Shown in pieces: positions 7,584 to 14,678 of a stretch of DNA of 21,626 nt. The notes under the pieces were generated by a model. That model did no database searches, was not told the DNA's origin, and saw only the letters and a list, made by a program, of their open reading frames with translations. Source of the DNA: CAZGSV01 sp964528605 (GTDB lineage: Bacteria; Armatimonadota; Zipacnadia; CAZGSV01); contig CAZGSV010000053.1 in NCBI GenBank assembly GCA_964528605.1, positions 1 through 21,626 of the forward strand. Reading direction: 5' to 3'. The number at the start of each line of letters is the position of its first letter. The stretch's first letter is position 1. The position numbers were made by a program, and so were the translations under genes.

Positions 7584-7910
7584 GTGAGCATTAACATTCG
7601 CAAGGGCGACACGGTGAGAGTGCTGTGGGGCCGGGACGAGGGCAAGACCGGCAAGGTGCTGCGGGCGCTGCCGGGCAAGGGGCTGGTGGTAGTCGAGGGC
7701 GTCAACATCGTCAAGCGACACACGCGCGCGGGCCGCAAGGTGCGGCAGGCGGGCATTATTGAGAAGCCGGCGGCGCTGCCGGTGGGTAAGGTCATGGTGG
7801 TGTGTCCTTCCTGTTCGCGTCCGACGCGGGTGCGGCGGGAGGAGCGCGCTGAGTATGGGCGCGTGCGCGTGTGCGCGCGCTGCGGCGAGATCGTGGATGC
7901 GGTGAAGTGA
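7584..7910 (+). CDS. rplX: 50S ribosomal protein L24, zinc-finger form
   Basis: This 108-residue protein has an N-terminal KOW motif (KGDTVRVLWGRDEGKTGKVL) and the VVVEGVNIVKRHTR strand typical of L24, an assembly initiator near the exit tunnel. The C-terminal part has two Cys pairs, CPSC at residues 74-77 and CARC at 97-100, which should form a zinc knuckle seen in many but not all bacterial L24 proteins. The GTG start at 7584 has GGAGGT at 7568-7573 within the end of rplN. Confidence 0.95.
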   Translation: MSINIRKGDTVRVLWGRDEGKTGKVLRALPGKGLVVVEGVNIVKRHTRAGRKVRQAGIIEKPAALPVGKVMVVCPSCSRPTRVRREERAEYGRVRVCARCGEIVDAVK

Positions 7911-7914
7911 GGAG
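7909..7914 (+). promoter_or_regulatory. Ribosome binding site that selects the rplE start
   Basis: GAGGAG overlaps the rplX stop. The spacer is 8 bases to GTG at 7923 but only 2 to the in-frame TTG at 7917, so the GTG is preferred. Confidence 0.6.
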
Positions 7915-7922
7915 AGTTGGCG

Positions 7923-8474
7923 GTGGCGAGAAGTCGCTTGCATGAGAAGTACCTGAGAGAGGTCGTGTCGCACCTGATGAGTCGTTTCGGCTACGGCAAC
8001 CCGATGCAGGTGCCGAGGGTGGAGAAGGTGCGCCTCAACATGGGGGTGGGGGAGGCGGCGCAGAACGCCGACCTGCTGGATGCGGCGGTGGAGCAGTTGG
8101 GGCAGATAGCGGGGCAGCGGCCGCAGGTGCGGCGGGCCCGCAAGGCGATCTCGGCCTTCAACAAGTTGCGGGCGGGGCAGCCGGTGGGGTGCGCGGTGAC
8201 GCTGCGGGGCGACCGCATGTATGACTTCTTGGACAAGTTGTTCAGCGTGTCGCTGCCGCGGATTCGCGACTTTCGCGGGCTGTCGGCCGATTCCTTTGAC
8301 GGGCGTGGGAACTACTGCCTTGGGGTGCGCGAGCAGACGATCTTTCCGGAGATCAGTTACGACAAGATAGACCGGGTTCGTGGCCTCGACGTGTGCATCA
8401 GCACCACGGCGAAGAACGACGAGGAGGCGCGCGAACTGCTGGTAGAACTGGGATTGCCGCTACGGCGGGAGTAG
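7923..8474 (+). CDS. rplE: 50S ribosomal protein L5
   Basis: From the GTG at 7923 the protein is 183 residues (usual L5 about 180). Landmarks are LHEKYLREVVSHLM, RVEKVRLNMGVGEA, RARKAISAFNKLRAGQPVG and LPRIRDFRGLSADSFDGRGN. L5 binds 5S rRNA and contacts S13 across the subunit interface. A TTG at 7917 is in frame, but it would lie only 2 bases from GAGGAG (7909-7914). The GTG at 7923 has an 8-base spacer and gives the start MARSRLHEKY, so it is preferred. Confidence 0.94.
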   Translation: MARSRLHEKYLREVVSHLMSRFGYGNPMQVPRVEKVRLNMGVGEAAQNADLLDAAVEQLGQIAGQRPQVRRARKAISAFNKLRAGQPVGCAVTLRGDRMYDFLDKLFSVSLPRIRDFRGLSADSFDGRGNYCLGVREQTIFPEISYDKIDRVRGLDVCISTTAKNDEEARELLVELGLPLRRE

Positions 8475-8491
8475 GTTGCGGGAGGCTGAGC

Positions 8492-8677
8492 ATGGCGAAA
8501 CGTTCACAATGGCTGCGCTGGCAGAAGACGAAGCGTTTCAAGACGCGGGAGTATAACCGCTGTCAGTTGTGCGGCCGCTCGGGAGGCTACCTGCGGCGCT
8601 TCGGTCTTTGCCGGATCTGCTTCCGCACCTACGCTCTGCGCGGGATGGTGCCGGGCGTGCGCAAGTCATCATGGTAG
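8492..8677 (+). CDS. rpsN: 30S ribosomal protein S14, zinc-binding (type Z)
   Basis: This 61-residue protein is the short, zinc-binding S14 form. It has MAKRSQWLRWQKTKRFKTRE at the start and the four ligands as CQLC (residues 24-27) and CRIC (40-43), ending RGMVPGVRKSSW. S14 joins late in the 30S head near the A site. The frame is open upstream into rplE, but the ATG at 8492 with GGGAGG at 8479-8484 gives the standard N-terminus. Its last 3 bases abut the binding site used by rpsH. Confidence 0.96.
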   Translation: MAKRSQWLRWQKTKRFKTREYNRCQLCGRSGGYLRRFGLCRICFRTYALRGMVPGVRKSSW

Positions 8678-8681
8678 GTGG
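8676..8681 (+). promoter_or_regulatory. Ribosome binding site that selects the rpsH start
   Basis: AGGTGG overlaps the rpsN stop and lies 7 bases before GTG at 8689. It supports that start rather than the ATG at 8671. Confidence 0.65.
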
Positions 8682-8688
8682 GACGAAG

Positions 8689-9087
8689 GTGAAAGTCACT
8701 GATCCGATAGCGGATATGCTGACCCGGTTGCGCAACGCCTCCTCGGCCCGGCACGAGCAGGTGGAGATGCCTGCCTCCAGGACCAAACTGGAGATCACCC
8801 GCATTCTCAAGGAAGAGGGTTACATCCGGAGCTACCGCGTGGTCACGGACGGCAGGCGCAGCAACATCAGGGTGCTGCTGAAGTACGCGCCGGGCGGCGA
8901 GCCCGTGATCACCGCGTTGGAGCGGGTGAGTAGGCCGGGGTTGCGCAGATACGTCGGCAAGGAGCGCCTGCCGCGCGTGCTCAGCGGGCAGGGCGTGGCC
9001 ATCCTGACGACTTCCAAGGGCATCATGACGGACCGCAGGGCCCGGCGGTTAGGCGTGGGCGGTGAAGTCATATGCTACGTGTGGTGA
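8689..9087 (+). CDS. rpsH: 30S ribosomal protein S8
   Basis: The 132-residue protein begins MKVTDPIADMLTRLRNAS and ends RARRLGVGGEVICYVW, both diagnostic of S8, with VLTTSKGIMTDR-like ILTTSKGIMTD before it. S8 binds the 16S central domain and, in E. coli, represses the spc operon by binding its mRNA near rplE. An ATG at 8671 in the same frame would overlap rpsN by 7 bases. The GTG at 8689 has AGGTGG at 8676-8681 with a 7-base spacer and gives the family length, so it is chosen. Confidence 0.94.
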   Translation: MKVTDPIADMLTRLRNASSARHEQVEMPASRTKLEITRILKEEGYIRSYRVVTDGRRSNIRVLLKYAPGGEPVITALERVSRPGLRRYVGKERLPRVLSGQGVAILTTSKGIMTDRRARRLGVGGEVICYVW

Positions 9088-9097
9088 GGTGGGACCA

Positions 9098-9658
9098 GTG
9101 TCGCGCATAGGAAAGAGAACCATTGGCATTCCGCCCGGCGTGCAGGTGCAGGTGCAGGAGGGCGTGGTGGAGGTGAAGGGCCCCAAGGGCACGCTGCGGC
9201 GGGAACTGAACCTGCCCAACGTGGAGATCGCGGTTCGCGACGGCACGGTGGCGGTGACGCGCTCTTCGGAGTCCAAGAAGGCGCACGCGGCCCACGGCCT
9301 GGTGCGGATGCTCATCGCCAACATGGTGCAGGGCGTGAGCGAGGGGTATCGCGAGACGATGGTGCTGGTGGGCGTGGGCTACCGCGCGCAGTTGCAGGGC
9401 AACGTGCTGCACATGACCTTGGGATACTCCCATCCGGTGCGGGTGCAGCCGCCCGACGGCATACACCTGGAGGTGGAGGGCACGAACCGCATCATTGTGT
9501 CGGGCGCGGACAAGGAGCAACTGGGAGCGTTCATCGCCTACCTGAAGAGCCTGCGTCCGATGTCGCGCTACGGCTACGCGCACGACGGGCGCGGCAAGGG
9601 CGTAAAGAAAGAATCGGAACGGCCCCGTTTCCGTCAGCGGAGGCAGACGGCGGCTTAG
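9098..9658 (+). CDS. rplF: 50S ribosomal protein L6
   Basis: At 186 residues this is slightly longer than the usual L6 (about 178). It begins SRIGKRTIGIPPGVQVQVQ and holds VEVKGPKGTLRREL and the second-domain motif VGVGYRAQLQGNVLHMTLGYSHP. Two similar alpha-beta domains are evident. L6 is near the sarcin-ricin loop. The C-terminus ends in a basic extension, RPRFRQRRQTAA. The GTG at 9098 follows GAGGTGGG (9086-9093) and is preferred to an in-frame ATG at 9062 inside rpsH. Confidence 0.95.
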   Translation: MSRIGKRTIGIPPGVQVQVQEGVVEVKGPKGTLRRELNLPNVEIAVRDGTVAVTRSSESKKAHAAHGLVRMLIANMVQGVSEGYRETMVLVGVGYRAQLQGNVLHMTLGYSHPVRVQPPDGIHLEVEGTNRIIVSGADKEQLGAFIAYLKSLRPMSRYGYAHDGRGKGVKKESERPRFRQRRQTAA

Positions 9659-9673
9659 CGAGGTTGCGGATCA

Positions 9674-10042
9674 GTGATAGGGACCGAGGAGAAACAGAGG
9701 CGTTTGGAGCGGCGGCACCGGCGGGTGCGGCGGCGGGTAATGGGCACGGCGGCGCGGCCGCGTCTGTGCGTGCACCGGTCGTTGCGGCACATGCAGGCGC
9801 AGCTGGTTGACGACGTGCGCGCGCACACGCTGGCGGCGGCGAGCAGCCTGGAGGCCGAGGTGCGGCAGGACGCGGGCGAGGGCGGCAAGTGTGGAGTGGC
9901 GCGCAAGGTTGGCGAGTTGCTGGCGCAGCGCGCGCTGGCGGCGGGCATCGAGCAGGCAGTCTTCGACCGCGGAGGCTACCTGTATCACGGCCGGGTCAAG
10001 GCGCTGGCGGAAGGCGCGCGGGCCGGCGGGCTGAAGTTCTAG
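9674..10042 (+). CDS. rplR: 50S ribosomal protein L18
   Basis: The product is 122 residues. It has a basic N-terminus (RRLERRHRRVRRRVMG), then RPRLCVHRSLRHMQAQLVDD, and ends FDRGGYLYHGRVKALAEGAR with a GLKF tail, all typical of L18, the main 5S rRNA binder. The start is GTG at 9674. In nearly all bacteria the next gene is rpsE (S5). Here the next gene is rpmD, 14 bases after the L18 stop at 10040-10042. Confidence 0.94.
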   Translation: MIGTEEKQRRLERRHRRVRRRVMGTAARPRLCVHRSLRHMQAQLVDDVRAHTLAAASSLEAEVRQDAGEGGKCGVARKVGELLAQRALAAGIEQAVFDRGGYLYHGRVKALAEGARAGGLKF

Positions 10043-10056
10043 GGATAGGACAAGTG

Positions 10057-10257
10057 ATGGCCGCGAGACTGAAGATAACACTGCGCAAGAGCACTATCGG
10101 TTACGCCAAGGACCAGAAGGCGACGGCGTGGACGCTGGGTCTGCGCAAGTTGGGGCGCAGCGTGGTCCATCGCGACACGCCTCAGATTAGGGGTATGGTT
10201 AACAAGATCCGGCACCTGGTCGAGGTGGAGGAGATAGGCGAGGAGGCGGGAGAATAG
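10057..10257 (+). CDS. rpmD: 50S ribosomal protein L30
   Basis: This 66-residue protein matches the bacterial short L30: LKITLRKSTIGYAKDQKATA, LGLRKLGRSVVHRDTPQIRG and the closing MVNKIRHLVEVEE. L30 binds 23S and 5S rRNA near the central protuberance. The ATG at 10057 follows AGGA at 10047-10050. The frame is open upstream through rplR, but that part is not L30. In the usual order this gene sits between rpsE and rplO; here it follows rplR directly. Confidence 0.94.
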   Translation: MAARLKITLRKSTIGYAKDQKATAWTLGLRKLGRSVVHRDTPQIRGMVNKIRHLVEVEEIGEEAGE

Positions 10258-10258
10258 C

Positions 10259-10708
10259 ATGGAATTGAGGCCGAACGCCGGGGCCAAGAGGAAGCGTGAG
10301 CACGTGGGGCGGGGCATTTCCGCCGGGCGCGGCAAGACGTGCGGCCGCGGCACGAAAGGGCAGAAGGCGCGCGGGCAGGTGAAGCCCGGCTTCTCCGGCG
10401 GGCAGTTGCCGTTGGCGCGGCGCCTGCCGCAGTTGCGGGGCGTCAGCAAGAAGGCCCACAACATCGGCATCTTTCGGCAGGAGTGGGCCGTGGTGAACCT
10501 GGGCCGCTTGGAGCAGATGGAGTTCGCAGGCAACTTGGTGACTCCCGAGTTGCTGGTGCAACGCGGCGTGGTCAAGAAGTTGGGCGCGGGCCTGAGGGTG
10601 CTCGGGCAGGGGGAGTTGACCAAGCCCCTGCGCATCCAGGCCCACGCTTTCAGCGCCTCCGCGCTGGAGAAGATAGCGCGCGCGGGAGGAGAGGCGGTGA
10701 AGATCTGA
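10259..10708 (+). CDS. rplO: 50S ribosomal protein L15
   Basis: The 149-residue protein has the L15 basic glycine-rich N-terminal arm (LRPNAGAKRKREHVGRG, then GKTCGRGTKGQKARGQV) and the FSGGQLPLARRLPQLRG motif, ending in a helix-strand unit with FSASALEKIARAGG. L15 is a late 50S assembly protein. It begins one base after the rpmD stop, and its own stop shares a base with the secY start (TGATG at 10706-10710). This arrangement favours coupled translation of secY. Confidence 0.95.
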   Translation: MELRPNAGAKRKREHVGRGISAGRGKTCGRGTKGQKARGQVKPGFSGGQLPLARRLPQLRGVSKKAHNIGIFRQEWAVVNLGRLEQMEFAGNLVTPELLVQRGVVKKLGAGLRVLGQGELTKPLRIQAHAFSASALEKIARAGGEAVKI

Positions 10709-12060
10709 TGTTGGGCTCGCTGGTGCAGGCGTTCAAGATCCCCGATGTGCGCAAGCGCATCCTGTTTACCGCCGGCATGTTCTCCATTTACGTGCTGGGA
10801 GTGCACATCAGCCTGCCGGGGTTGGACACTGCGGCGATGGGACGATTGTTCCACGCGGGCGGCTTCCTAGGGGATTTACTCGACGCCTTTTCCGGCGGCG
10901 CCCTGCGCAGGTACTCGATCTTCGCGCTGGGCGTGATGCCGTACATCAATGCGACCATTATCTTCCAGTTGATCGCGATGGTGTCGCCGCGCATCGAGGA
11001 GTTGCAGAAAGAGGGCGACTACGGGCGCAAGATCATCGGGCGGTGGACGCGCATTCTAACGGTGGCGCTGGCGGTCTTGCAGGCGGCGGGCTTCTCGCTG
11101 GGGATCAGGGCGGTGGGAGGCAAGATGCCGCCGGTGCCGGTATGGTTGATGGCGGTGATCAGCATGGCGGCGGGGACGGCGTTCCTGATGTGGGTGGGGG
11201 AGCAGATCTCGGACAAGGGGATCGGCAACGGCGTGTCCATGGTGATCTTTTGCGGCATCATGATCTACCTGCCGTCGGAGCTAGGGAACACGCTTAACCT
11301 GTGGCGGACGGGAGCGCACAGCCCCTTCCAGTTGATGCTGTTGACGGCGATCATGGGGGTGCTGCTGGTGGGCATCATCGGGGTGCAGCAGGCGCACCGC
11401 AAGATTCCCATACAGTACACCAAGCGCGTAGTGGGGAACCGGGTTTACGGGGGGGCGGAGTCGTTCCTGCCGTTGCGGGTGAACCACGCGGGCGTGATCC
11501 CGATCATCTTCGCCATCTCCATCATCATGCTGCCGGAGATGATACTCAGGGCGGTTCCTCCGACGGCGGCTGACAGTGCGGCCACCGCGATACGGAACAC
11601 GTTGCACTTGCGGGTGGCGGAGGACAAGTTTGCGGCCCAGGTGGACAATGCGCTGCAGACGCTGCAGAACACCTTCGACCCCGCGTCAGGCTGGTACGGG
11701 GCGCTGGTCTACTTCATCACCGTGGTGCTTTTCACCTACTTCTACACCGCGGTCACCTTCAAACCGGCGGAAACGGCGGACGACTTACGCAAGTGGGGGG
11801 GCACGGTACCCGGCATACGCCCGGGGCGGCAGACGGCGGAGTATCTGGACCGGGTGATGGTGCGCATCACCCTGTTCGGCGCTCTGTTCCTGGGGATCAT
11901 TGCCCTGGGGCCCTATTGGGTGCCCAAGATAACGGGGGTGCACACCTTTAGCCTGGTGGGCGGCACCTCGCTGCTGATCGTGGTGGGCGTGGCGCTGGAG
12001 ACCATGCAGCAGTTGGAGGCGCATCTCTTGATGCGCCAGTACGAGGGGTTTGTGAAGTGA
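10708..12060 (+). CDS. secY: Protein translocase channel subunit SecY
   Basis: This 450-residue polytopic membrane protein is the core of the SecYEG translocon. Ten hydrophobic segments can be traced. Conserved motifs include FALGVMPYINATIIFQL (TM2), RVYGGAESFLPLRVNHAGVIPIIFA before and into TM7, FTYFYTAVTFKPAETADDL, and the cytosolic loop GIRPGRQTAEYLDRVM used by SecA and ribosomes. The frame stays open upstream into rplO; the ATG at 10708 gives the standard N-terminus. The external loop between TM7 and TM8, with LRVAEDKFAAQVDNALQTL, looks longer than in E. coli. The GTGA at the 3' end overlaps adk by 4 bases. Confidence 0.96.
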   Translation: MLGSLVQAFKIPDVRKRILFTAGMFSIYVLGVHISLPGLDTAAMGRLFHAGGFLGDLLDAFSGGALRRYSIFALGVMPYINATIIFQLIAMVSPRIEELQKEGDYGRKIIGRWTRILTVALAVLQAAGFSLGIRAVGGKMPPVPVWLMAVISMAAGTAFLMWVGEQISDKGIGNGVSMVIFCGIMIYLPSELGNTLNLWRTGAHSPFQLMLLTAIMGVLLVGIIGVQQAHRKIPIQYTKRVVGNRVYGGAESFLPLRVNHAGVIPIIFAISIIMLPEMILRAVPPTAADSAATAIRNTLHLRVAEDKFAAQVDNALQTLQNTFDPASGWYGALVYFITVVLFTYFYTAVTFKPAETADDLRKWGGTVPGIRPGRQTAEYLDRVMVRITLFGALFLGIIALGPYWVPKITGVHTFSLVGGTSLLIVVGVALETMQQLEAHLLMRQYEGFVK

Positions 12061-12719
12061 GGCTGGTGTTCTTGGGGCCGCCCGGCTCAGGCAAAGGAAC
12101 GCAAGCGCAGCTGCTGGCTGCGGCCCTGGGATTGCGTCACGTCGCCACCGGCGACATGTTCCGGCAGGCGATTCAGGAGAAGTCTGCGGTGGGCAAGAAG
12201 GTCGCCCGCCTGGTGAACAACGGGGAGTTGGTGCCGGACGCGCTGGTGGGCGAGGTGGTGCGTGACCATTTGGACGGGTTGCCCAACGACGCCGGGTTTG
12301 TGCTGGACGGGTTTCCGCGCACGGCGACGCAAGCGGAGATGCTGCAGGAGATTCTGGACCGGCGCGGTTGGTCGCTGGATGCGGCGGTGGCGTTGAAGGT
12401 GCCGGAGGAAGTGATAGTGGCGCGGCTGGGTGGACGGCGGGTGTGCGGCCACTGCGGCGCCACCTATCAGGCGGATCAGTTGCCGGACCCGGACAACGGT
12501 AAGTGCGAGCGCTGTGGCGAGCCGCTGGTGACGCGTGAGGACGACCGCCCCGAGGCGGTGCGGCGTCGTTTGGAGCTGTATTGGAGCACGGCCCGCGGCG
12601 TGGAGGAGTTCTACGCCGCGCAGGGGCTGCTGCGAGAAGTGCCTGCAGAGGGCACGGTAGAGGAAGTGCAAAAGGCGTTGCTGGCGGCGTTGGGACGAGG
12701 CGGAAATGATCCCCATTAG
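12057..12719 (+). CDS. adk: Adenylate kinase, zinc-containing long form
   Basis: At 220 residues this is a long-type adenylate kinase (ATP + AMP = 2 ADP). The P-loop is GPPGSGKGT at residues 7-15, the AMP-site motif TGDMFR at 31-36 and DGFPRT at 84-89. The LID has four Cys ligands, CGHC at 130-133 and CERC at 150-153, so a structural zinc is expected. The DDRPEAVRRRLELY motif follows the LID. The GTG at 12057 has GAGGGG at 12043-12048. It overlaps secY by 4 bases and map by 14. Confidence 0.96.
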   Translation: MRLVFLGPPGSGKGTQAQLLAAALGLRHVATGDMFRQAIQEKSAVGKKVARLVNNGELVPDALVGEVVRDHLDGLPNDAGFVLDGFPRTATQAEMLQEILDRRGWSLDAAVALKVPEEVIVARLGGRRVCGHCGATYQADQLPDPDNGKCERCGEPLVTREDDRPEAVRRRLELYWSTARGVEEFYAAQGLLREVPAEGTVEEVQKALLAALGRGGNDPH

Positions 12720-13503
12720 GACGGCCGAAGAGATCGCCGGCATGCGACGGGCGGGAGATTTGGCGGGACGCACGCTGGCCGCTGTGGGGGAGCACATTGC
12801 GCCCGGGGTGAGCACCGCCGCGCTGGACGAGCTGGCGGAGCAATTCCTTGAGGCACACGGGGGCCGGCCCTCCTTCAAGGGTTACCTGGGGTTTCCGCGC
12901 AGCATCTGCGCCTCGGTGAATGACGCGGTGGTGCACGGGATCCCTGCGAAGGATGTGACGTTGCAGCAGGGAGACATAGTCGGGATTGATCTGGGCGCCG
13001 AGGTGGTAGGGCTGCACGCGGACGTGGCGGCGACGTTCGGCGTGGGCGAGATAGAGGCGGAGGCAGCGCGGCTGCTGCGGGTGACGCGGGAGGCCTGTCT
13101 GCTGGGGGTGGCGGCAGCGGTGGCGGGCAATCATATCGGGGACATAGCGCAGGCGGTGCAGCGCCACGTGGAGGCGGCGGGTTATGCGGTGGTGCGTGAC
13201 TTGGTGGGACACGGCATAGGGCGCTCGGTGCACGAGGAGCCGCGGGTGCCCAACTTCTTCGACGGCGAGGCCGGGGCGGAGTTGCGGCCGGGGATGGCGC
13301 TCGCGATCGAGCCCATGGTCAACGCCGGCGGGTGGCGGGTGCGCGTAGGTAAGGACCGGTGGACGGTGCTGACGGCGGACGCCAGCCTATCGGCGCACTT
13401 CGAGCACACGGTGATAGTGCGGCGCGGGCGGCCGTTGGTGGTCACGCGGTGGCCGACGGCTTGCCAGGCGAGGCAGACTGGGAGGGTGGCCCTCGGTGGG
13501 TAA
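12706..13503 (+). CDS. map: Methionine aminopeptidase, type I
   Basis: The 265-residue enzyme removes the initiator methionine from new proteins. All five metal ligands of the pita-bread fold are present: D95 (GIDLGA), D106 (LHAD), H169 (VGHGIG), E202 (IEPM) and E233 (FEHT). H77 (VHGIP) matches the conserved substrate-binding histidine. Length equals the E. coli enzyme. There is no N-terminal zinc-finger extension. It overlaps adk by 14 bases and infA by 8, in the usual secY-adk-map-infA order. Confidence 0.96.
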   Translation: MIPIRTAEEIAGMRRAGDLAGRTLAAVGEHIAPGVSTAALDELAEQFLEAHGGRPSFKGYLGFPRSICASVNDAVVHGIPAKDVTLQQGDIVGIDLGAEVVGLHADVAATFGVGEIEAEAARLLRVTREACLLGVAAAVAGNHIGDIAQAVQRHVEAAGYAVVRDLVGHGIGRSVHEEPRVPNFFDGEAGAELRPGMALAIEPMVNAGGWRVRVGKDRWTVLTADASLSAHFEHTVIVRRGRPLVVTRWPTACQARQTGRVALGG

Positions 13504-13714
13504 GGAAAAAGCCATCAGAGTGGAGGGCGTGGTAGCGGAGTCGCTGCCCAACGCCTACTTCAAGGTGCGTTTGGAGGGCGGGCACGAGGTTCTGGCGCAC
13601 GTTTCGGGTAAAATGCGTATGAAGTTCATAAAGATAACCACGGGCGATCATGTTACACTAGAGCTGTCCCCCTACGACCTCAGCCGCGGTCGCATTGTGT
13701 GGCTGCATCGTTAG
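13496..13714 (+). CDS. infA: Translation initiation factor IF-1
   Basis: This 72-residue single OB-fold protein matches IF-1 exactly in length. It has KEKAIRVEGVVAESLPNAYF, then VRLEGGHEVLAHVSGKMRM, then IKITTGDHVTLELSPYDLSR and the final GRIVW. IF-1 blocks the 30S A site during initiation. The GTG at 13496 follows GGAGGG at 13481-13486, inside map, with a 9-base spacer. Confidence 0.96.
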   Translation: MGKEKAIRVEGVVAESLPNAYFKVRLEGGHEVLAHVSGKMRMKFIKITTGDHVTLELSPYDLSRGRIVWLHR

Positions 13715-13737
13715 GCGGGGCGTGCGGAGGTATCCAG

Positions 13738-13854
13738 ATGAAAGTGCGTCCTTCAGTCAAGAAGCGTTGCGAGCACTGTCGCATTATCCGGCGGCGGGGC
13801 GTGGTGCGCGTGATCTGCAAGTTCGAGCGGCGCCACAAGCAGCGCCAGGGCTAG
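13738..13854 (+). CDS. rpmJ: 50S ribosomal protein L36, zinc-binding form
   Basis: This small gene encodes 38 residues, MKVRPSVKKRCEHC at the start and HKQRQG at the end. The zinc ligands are C11, C14, C27 and H33, giving the C+ form of L36. The gene lies between infA and rpsM, its universal place. GGAGGT at 13726-13731 precedes the ATG by 6 bases. The zinc form is normally the sole or zinc-replete copy. Whether a Cys-free paralogue exists elsewhere cannot be told from here. Confidence 0.96.
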   Translation: MKVRPSVKKRCEHCRIIRRRGVVRVICKFERRHKQRQG

Positions 13855-13865
13855 GAGAGTAAGCG

Positions 13866-14240
13866 ATGGCGCGGATCGCAGGAGTAGACCTGCCCAGGAA
13901 CAAGCGGGTAGAGGTGGGCCTGACCTACATCTACGGCGTGGGCCCTTCCTTGGCCCGGCGGGCACTGCAGGCCAGTGGCGTCAATCTGGACACCAAGGTG
14001 CGCGACCTGACCGAGGACGAGGTAGTGCGGCTGCGACAGTACATCGAGCAGAACTACAGGTTGGAGGGTGACCTGCGGCGCGAGGTAGCGGACAACATCA
14101 AGCGCCTGATGGAGATCGGATGCTACCGGGGGCTGCGGCACCGCCGCAACCTGCCGGTGAGGGGACAGCGGACGCGCACCAACGCCCGCACGCGTAAGGG
14201 GCGGCGGCGCACGGTGGGCGTAGTGCGCAAGAAGAAATAG
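13866..14240 (+). CDS. rpsM: 30S ribosomal protein S13
   Basis: At 124 residues this fits S13. It starts ARIAGVDLPRNKRVEVGLTY and has the helix-turn IYGVGPSLARRAL, then ENIKRLMEIGCYRGLRHRR-type DNIKRLMEIGCYRGLRHRR and the RGQRTRTNARTRKG motif with a basic C-terminal tail reaching the P-site tRNA. It begins the alpha block; AGGAG at 13853-13857 overlaps the rpmJ stop. Confidence 0.96.
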   Translation: MARIAGVDLPRNKRVEVGLTYIYGVGPSLARRALQASGVNLDTKVRDLTEDEVVRLRQYIEQNYRLEGDLRREVADNIKRLMEIGCYRGLRHRRNLPVRGQRTRTNARTRKGRRRTVGVVRKKK

Positions 14241-14254
14241 GAGAGTGATGGTTA

Positions 14255-14647
14255 GTGCCACCAAAGCAGCGCAGTAGGCCCCGTCGGGGCGAGCGCAGGA
14301 GCGTGCCCGAGGGGATCGCGCATGTCAAGTCCACGTTCAACAACACGCTGATCACCATCACCGACAAGAAAGGCGAGGTGCTGTGCTGGGCGAGCGGCGG
14401 CAGCGCGGGGTTCAAAGGCACCCGCAAGGGCATGCCTTTTGCGGCGCAGATGGCGGCGGAGCAGGCGGCGCGGCGGGCGGGGGAGTTCGGCGTACGCAAG
14501 GTGGACGTTTACGTCAAGGGGCCGGGCTCGGGCCGGGAGACGGCCATCCGTTCGCTGCAGACCAACGGCTTGGAGATCGGCATGATCAAGGACGCCACCC
14601 CCATGCCGCACAACGGCTGTCGGCCGCGGAAGCGCCGCCGGGTGTAG
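14255..14647 (+). CDS. rpsK: 30S ribosomal protein S11
   Basis: The 130-residue protein begins with a basic arm, then GIAHVKSTFNNTLITITD, the S11 hallmark, followed by AASGGSAGFKGTRK-type WASGGSAGFKGTRKG and the closing DATPMPHNGCRPRKRRRV. S11 lies on the 30S platform beside the E site. The start is GTG at 14255. An out-of-frame ATG at 14248 is not used because S11 reads only in the 14255 frame. Confidence 0.95.
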   Translation: MPPKQRSRPRRGERRSVPEGIAHVKSTFNNTLITITDKKGEVLCWASGGSAGFKGTRKGMPFAAQMAAEQAARRAGEFGVRKVDVYVKGPGSGRETAIRSLQTNGLEIGMIKDATPMPHNGCRPRKRRRV

Positions 14648-14678
14648 CAGTGAGAGCGTATCGGAGGTGTAGGAGCGC

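Noticed and set aside
11785..13233. Minus-strand open frame of 482 codons across secY, adk and map
   Set aside because: It has low-complexity Pro/Arg/His content and is antisense to three certain genes.
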